NCBI GenBank assembly: GCA_910577395.1
Contig: CAJTLG010000001.1
Location: 1 to 64,000 of the forward strand
Direction of reading: 5' to 3'
DNA: 64,000 nt
Source: an uncultured Vampirovibrio sp.
Lineage (GTDB): Bacteria > Cyanobacteriota > Vampirovibrionia > Gastranaerophilales > Gastranaerophilaceae
The notes under the pieces are model-generated. The model saw only the letters and a list, made by a program, of their open reading frames with translations, ran no database searches and had not been told where the DNA came from. Every line of letters begins with the position of its first letter. Position 1 is the stretch's first letter. Positions 60,742-64,000 of this stretch are shown here, one piece after another. The translations under genes and the position numbers were made by a program.

Positions 60742-60770
60742 ATAAAAAAAAGGGAGTTTTCAAAACCCCC
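60742..60770 (-). terminator. probable terminator of cobO
   Basis: On the minus strand GGGGGTTTTGAAAACTCCC folds with one mismatch and is followed by eight T. It lies 83 nt downstream of the cobO stop codon. Confidence 0.5.
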
Positions 60771-60852
60771 ATTTCCCCATTAAAATCTTTTTCATTACTT
60801 CAATTTAAGAATATCTTAGCATAAACAATTACGCTAGGCAAATGTTTATTTT

Positions 60853-61386
60853 CTAATATTCTATACCTCTTCTTGCCATAACTCCAATATCAAAATAATG
60901 CTTAACAGGCTGCATTTCCGTAACAAGATGAGCAAGCGCTATAAGCTCTTGATGAGCTCTTCTTCCTGTTAGAACTATCTCTAGGCTTCTTGGTTTATTT
61001 AAAAGAGTGTTTTTAACATCCTGCAGCTTTATCATTCCAAGGTCTATACATACATTGATTTCATCTAAAATAATAAGGCCGTATTTGCCGCTTTGAATTG
61101 CATTTTTGGCAAATTCCCAACCTTTTTTGGATTCTTTATAATCATCCATATTTAAATTGTGTGAATAGCAAACTCTGTCAAGGCCAAACTGTACAACTTC
61201 TAAGTTATCCGCAAAGCGGCCGGATGAAGCAATTTCACCGTAGGTTGTACCTTTATCCCCTTTTGCAAATTGTATAATTAATACTTTCCAACCATGTCCA
61301 AGCGCCCTTAAAGCAAGACCTAAACTTGCCGTTGTTTTACCCTTTCCGTCACCCGTATAGATTTGAATGTATCCGTTTTCTAACAC
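60853..61386 (-). CDS. cobO: cob(I)yrinic acid a,c-diamide adenosyltransferase (CobO/BtuR)
   Basis: A 177-aa P-loop protein. IYTGDGKGKTTASLGLALRA contains the GDGKGKTT nucleotide loop (12-19), and LIILDEINVCIDLGMI and EIVLTGRRAHQELIALA are further BtuR/CobO signatures. By family, it adenosylates corrinoids to the coenzyme form. With no other cobalamin gene in the window it may serve salvage. The start is GTG at 61386, 4 nt after GGAGG. I could not find a cobalamin riboswitch in the leader. Confidence 0.94.
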   Translation of the reverse strand: MLENGYIQIYTGDGKGKTTASLGLALRALGHGWKVLIIQFAKGDKGTTYGEIASSGRFADNLEVVQFGLDRVCYSHNLNMDDYKESKKGWEFAKNAIQSGKYGLIILDEINVCIDLGMIKLQDVKNTLLNKPRSLEIVLTGRRAHQELIALAHLVTEMQPVKHYFDIGVMARRGIEY

Positions 61387-61747
61387 GTTTCCTCCGAATT
61401 AATGAACGTTTAAAATTGTTCATCTAACACTTATCTATAGTAAACTAAAAGCTCTATGAATGGCAATTGGAAAAATTAAAAAATTATCTAACTTTATTAT
61501 TTTACACTTGTAGAAGAGCTTTTTTATCCTGTTTTTAGTGTATTTATGTATAGTAAAAAAATTTTACATAAACATTTCTTTATTATTCTTAATGAATACT
61601 TGAACACCTTTAATCATGGCTAAAACACTATAATTTATAATAAACAATCAGATTAAAAATTATTAAGCTATTTGTTGAGTATTTTACAAAAATCCCATGC
61701 TATTTTTGAGTAATGAGCATGGGATTTTTTACAATATTTAAAATCAA
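61387..61747. other. 361-bp gene-free stretch upstream of cobO
   Basis: AT-rich, no coding frame. It holds the pilin terminator at its right end, a palindrome GTAAAA-AAA-TTTTAC near 61555-61569, and a distant inverted repeat AAAAGCTCT/AGAGCTTTT (61447-61455 and 61515-61523) in the cobO leader region. No cobalamin-riboswitch consensus (GCCACTG B12 box) was found. Confidence 0.4.
61688..61729. terminator. bidirectional terminator after the pseudopilin gene
   Basis: AAAAATCCCATGCT and AGCATGGGATTTTT are a perfect 14-bp inverted repeat around a 14-nt loop, with T runs in both directions. It lies 19 nt past the pseudopilin stop codon. Confidence 0.85.
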
Positions 61748-62929
61748 CTAAAGTGCTATCGGAAGCCTAAACAGTCCTGGGTTTGAAGGTTTTGCAAGTC
61801 TTACAATGCAGAATGAATGTTGTATTGCATCTGTGCCTGCAGGTTTATATTCAGATGTGCATCTTTCATAAACATGGAATGTATTATCCGTAAGGCTTGT
61901 GCTTTTAATAGTGCCGTTATCGCCGTTTCCGCAGAGGGCTTCTCTTGGGATTAAATTATCTCTGCCGGCTCTGCAGGCAGCCTCTTTATAGCTGACCCCG
62001 GATAATATTCTTTCCGTCGTTCTTTTTTCGGGTTCATTGGGGTCTGATACATAGCTCCTGTATACGTTGTATGCAAGAGGATAATTTGTTGTTATCCACT
62101 CCATTGTGTTAACACCCGGTGTCGTCGGACAAAAGCTTACATACGCACTTCCTGCCTCTACGCCGTCTCTTTCGCCGTCAAAATAATCGCAAATGCTTGG
62201 AATAACCTCTCCTGTTACATACAATCTTAGGGGAAACTGGTCTTCGCCAAGTTTATTAGGCTCTTTGTTGCCGTTAACATCTATAAATATTTCTTTATAC
62301 TGTGTTGGCGTTACGGCGGTCATATCTGTTTCTACGGGTGCTGCCCTGTTAATTGTTCTCCAGGTTGTTTCAAGAAAATAGTATGATACCATATTTGCCG
62401 CCTGAAAGTTTGGTAAGCCTGCATTTGCACCTTTTCCGTTTCCTTTGGGCAGTTTTGTTCTTACACTTGATGCGACACTTCCTGTCGGGTTTTTGCACTG
62501 TATTTCATTATCTATGAGCGTGAAAATCTCAGCAACCTCATAGCAGTATGGCTCATACGCCTCTCCTGCATTATGCGTGCCTGTGCAATAATCATTTAAA
62601 ACACTTTCGCTTAATTTATCAGGGTTGCTGTCACAATACCATTTCACATAATTTGTAAGCACCTCATCGCTCATAACAGGCAGGCTGGTTCCGTCTGTAG
62701 GGCAGCCTATAACTTGCCCGTTTTTGCATTTATTAAATATATAATTATTTGCCTGCCTTAAATTTTGAACTCCGGCATATGCAAATGGTGCAATAAGGAG
62801 TTTTCTTGGTTTAATTGCCTGAACTGAAAGCCCGATAAGAATTGCAAGAATAATTAATGCGGCACACAATTCAACAAGTGTCCACCCTTTTTTAAAGCCG
62901 ATGATTGCCTTTTTTTCCATTTTATTCAT
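61748..62929 (-). CDS. type IV prepilin-like (pseudopilin) protein, Cys-rich (393 aa)
   Basis: A class III prepilin signal: a basic leader ending in FKKG, cleavage after Gly15, then WTLVELCAALIILAILIGLS with Glu at +5. Trp at +1 is unusual, since Phe or Met is the rule. The large C-terminal domain has about 18 cysteines (for example YCDSNPDKLSESVLNDYC), suggesting disulfides and an exported location. It is much longer than a major pilin and may be a minor pilin or a substrate-binding pseudopilin. It overlaps the upstream DUF3326 gene by 8 nt; AAGGA supports the ATG at 62929. A related prepilin-type gene lies at the other window end. Confidence 0.78.
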   Translation of the reverse strand: MNKMEKKAIIGFKKGWTLVELCAALIILAILIGLSVQAIKPRKLLIAPFAYAGVQNLRQANNYIFNKCKNGQVIGCPTDGTSLPVMSDEVLTNYVKWYCDSNPDKLSESVLNDYCTGTHNAGEAYEPYCYEVAEIFTLIDNEIQCKNPTGSVASSVRTKLPKGNGKGANAGLPNFQAANMVSYYFLETTWRTINRAAPVETDMTAVTPTQYKEIFIDVNGNKEPNKLGEDQFPLRLYVTGEVIPSICDYFDGERDGVEAGSAYVSFCPTTPGVNTMEWITTNYPLAYNVYRSYVSDPNEPEKRTTERILSGVSYKEAACRAGRDNLIPREALCGNGDNGTIKSTSLTDNTFHVYERCTSEYKPAGTDAIQHSFCIVRLAKPSNPGLFRLPIAL

Positions 62930-63905
62930 ACTTATTCCTTATAAAATTTAAACATTCCTGATAGCTTGAAAACTTTGTTATGCCTTTTATTATACCATTA
63001 TTTTTAAACTTGTTGCAATCAATTGAAAGTACCACGTTATTTTTAACAGCACATACTTCAATTTCGTTTTTAATACAGGATAAGACAGCTTTTGAACCAA
63101 GCGCACCGTCAGGGACTATAAGACATTTTGCATCGGTATTTTTTACACCCTCTTTTTTGTTAATACTTAATTGCGGTGCAATGTTCAGCCCATCCAGTAT
63201 ACAAGGCAGATAAGTTGAGGATATAAATTCCGAGGCAACTTTGGGGTTTACCTTTTTGTATGCTATATCTAACCCTGAAAATGCAGGCGAGTGTGCTGCG
63301 GGAAACATCAGTTTTTTTACAAGGTAATGCGAAATAACGGCTTCAATTCCGCCTATCGGGTCAACACCTACGCCTTCATTATAACTTTCATCTTCGCACT
63401 CATCTCCAAAAAAGCAAACAACGGCAAGTGCATTGCACCCTTTTTTTATTAGCTCCCCGGCTGCCCTTAAAAGGGTGTTTTCATTTTCTATTCTTCCGCT
63501 TGAAACACCTGTTTCATCCTTAATTAAACTTATGCCGACATTTTTATCCGTAATTTCAAAATAAGGTATATCATATCCTTTAACAATTTTAAGGGCATTT
63601 ATTGTGTTAATGTGGATATTTAAAATGTCATCAGGGATTTGCTTGTCAAATATAACACCTATTTTGTTTTGTTTTTTTGCGGGTGTTAAATTCAAATTGC
63701 CTGCAAAAAACTCATCAAATGCGTATCCTTCAACATAATACATGTTATCGTTGATTGCACTTAATATTCCGGCATTTACAGTGTTTGGGTTAACAATCAC
63801 TTTAAAATATTTGGAAAATTCTCTTGCAATAGCTCCCGCATCCCCTGCAAAACCGCCAATTTCCGCCCCAATTCCTGTGGGTATGGATAATGCAACTATG
63901 TCCAT
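62922..63905 (-). CDS. DUF3326 domain protein
   Basis: A 327-aa protein. The opening SIPTGIGAEIGGFAGDAGAIAR, then NPNTVNAGILSAINDNMYYVEGYA (positions about 38-62, in two parts) and GVGVDPIGGIEAVISHYL, match DUF3326, a family known mainly from cyanobacteria and plastid-bearing plants. A glycine-rich N-terminal loop hints at nucleotide or cofactor binding, but the function is unknown. It sits between a DNA polymerase III subunit gene (10-nt overlap) and a pseudopilin gene (8-nt overlap), so all three are translated as one tight unit. Confidence 0.82.
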   Translation of the reverse strand: MDIVALSIPTGIGAEIGGFAGDAGAIAREFSKYFKVIVNPNTVNAGILSAINDNMYYVEGYAFDEFFAGNLNLTPAKKQNKIGVIFDKQIPDDILNIHINTINALKIVKGYDIPYFEITDKNVGISLIKDETGVSSGRIENENTLLRAAGELIKKGCNALAVVCFFGDECEDESYNEGVGVDPIGGIEAVISHYLVKKLMFPAAHSPAFSGLDIAYKKVNPKVASEFISSTYLPCILDGLNIAPQLSINKKEGVKNTDAKCLIVPDGALGSKAVLSCIKNEIEVCAVKNNVVLSIDCNKFKNNGIIKGITKFSSYQECLNFIRNKYE

Positions 63906-64000
63906 AATTCAGCCGTTTCTAAAAATAAACTCTCAAGCACAATTTTTGAGTTCATTGAAGTGTTTAGCCTGTTTTTTGCTTTTTGTATAAGCCTTATGTG
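63896..64000 (-). CDS. holB: C-terminus of a DNA polymerase III delta-prime-like subunit (N-terminus beyond window)
   Basis: The frame is open from the window edge to the TAG at 63896. Its 34 residues (KAKNRLNTSMNSKIVLESLF at the core) match the closing helix of clamp-loader delta-prime subunits, where a line such as A...L..N.NPRLVLE.LLL is typical. The short length makes this a moderate call. The stop overlaps the DUF3326 start by 10 nt, indicating translational coupling. Confidence 0.58.
   Translation of the reverse strand, partial: HIRLIQKAKNRLNTSMNSKIVLESLFLETAELWT

Noticed and set aside
61387..61747. Cobalamin riboswitch upstream of cobO
   Set aside because: No B12 box or CCxxACTG-type consensus in the region.
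1..64000. CRISPR arrays, transposases, prophage genes, rRNA or tRNA genes
   Set aside because: None seen: no spaced direct repeats, no transposase motifs, and no intergenic space fitting tRNA cloverleaf ends.

Overview
The window is a gene-dense, AT-rich (about one third GC by eye) bacterial chromosome segment, with housekeeping genes on both strands and no phage, transposon, CRISPR, rRNA or tRNA gene that I could see. Several families point to the cyanobacterial lineage: a DUF3326 protein, a DUF1822-like protein, a Ski2-type helicase with a C-terminal extension, a NusB about 70 residues longer than usual, RecG with an N-terminal extension, CtpA-type proteases, a CHASE2 cyclase and LL-diaminopimelate aminotransferase. 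No photosynthesis gene is present. Low GC, anaerobe-type radical SAM chemistry and many small hypotheticals suggest a non-photosynthetic relative (Vampirovibrionia/Melainabacteria, probably Gastranaerophilales). This placement is an inference from gene content.

Layout. 1-14.5 kb: a truncated glycine-rich pseudopilin; a small HTH protein; a leftward group of radical SAM/SPASM protein, two-domain M16 peptidase and Ski2 helicase; dnaA, divergent from that group across a palindromic promoter; a TPR-NHL lipo-/exoprotein; dapL-tsaD; a DUF2157/GDYXXLXY membrane pair; umuC. 14.5-26 kb: an unknown acidic protein; an orphan response regulator overlapping a CtpA protease; speH; rimI-bioY; a CBS protein; pheT; a leftward operon deoC - 62-aa protein - ACT protein - PFL-family protein; a D-2-hydroxyacid dehydrogenase with a long structured leader. 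26-33 kb: a MerR-like regulator; a HEPN/MNT pair (candidate toxin-antitoxin); a dicarboxylate/amino-acid symporter; nadD-yqeK; rqcH; a second small HTH protein; a frameshifted remnant; a second CtpA. 34-46 kb: CHASE2 cyclase, recG, a DUF1822-zinc finger-TonB fusion, two tandem unknown paralogues, glyS, a GT4 glycosyltransferase, nusB-ftsY. 47-57 kb: recN-nadK, yajQ, rpsU, the site-2 protease rseP, two unknown proteins, ribH, a 679-bp gene-free stretch, a sigma-70-family factor, bioG-bioC. 57-64 kb: a long TPR exoprotein, dus, a GIY-YIG protein, cobO, a pseudopilin, DUF3326 and the C-terminus of a DNA polymerase III delta-prime subunit.

The most striking unexplained pattern is in gene starts. 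Ten genes across the window have a -10-like hexamer ending exactly 6 or 7 nt before an ATG that has no Shine-Dalgarno sequence, as expected for leaderless mRNAs. Another set uses TTG or GTG starts, nearly always behind a recognisable Shine-Dalgarno sequence. The window thus seems to hold two initiation regimes.

Small genes added by direct reading are rpsU (TTG start), the two edge-truncated genes and a frameshifted remnant at 32390-32577. Corrected starts are given where the longest reading frame overshoots. All positions and motifs were read by eye; no database search was possible.
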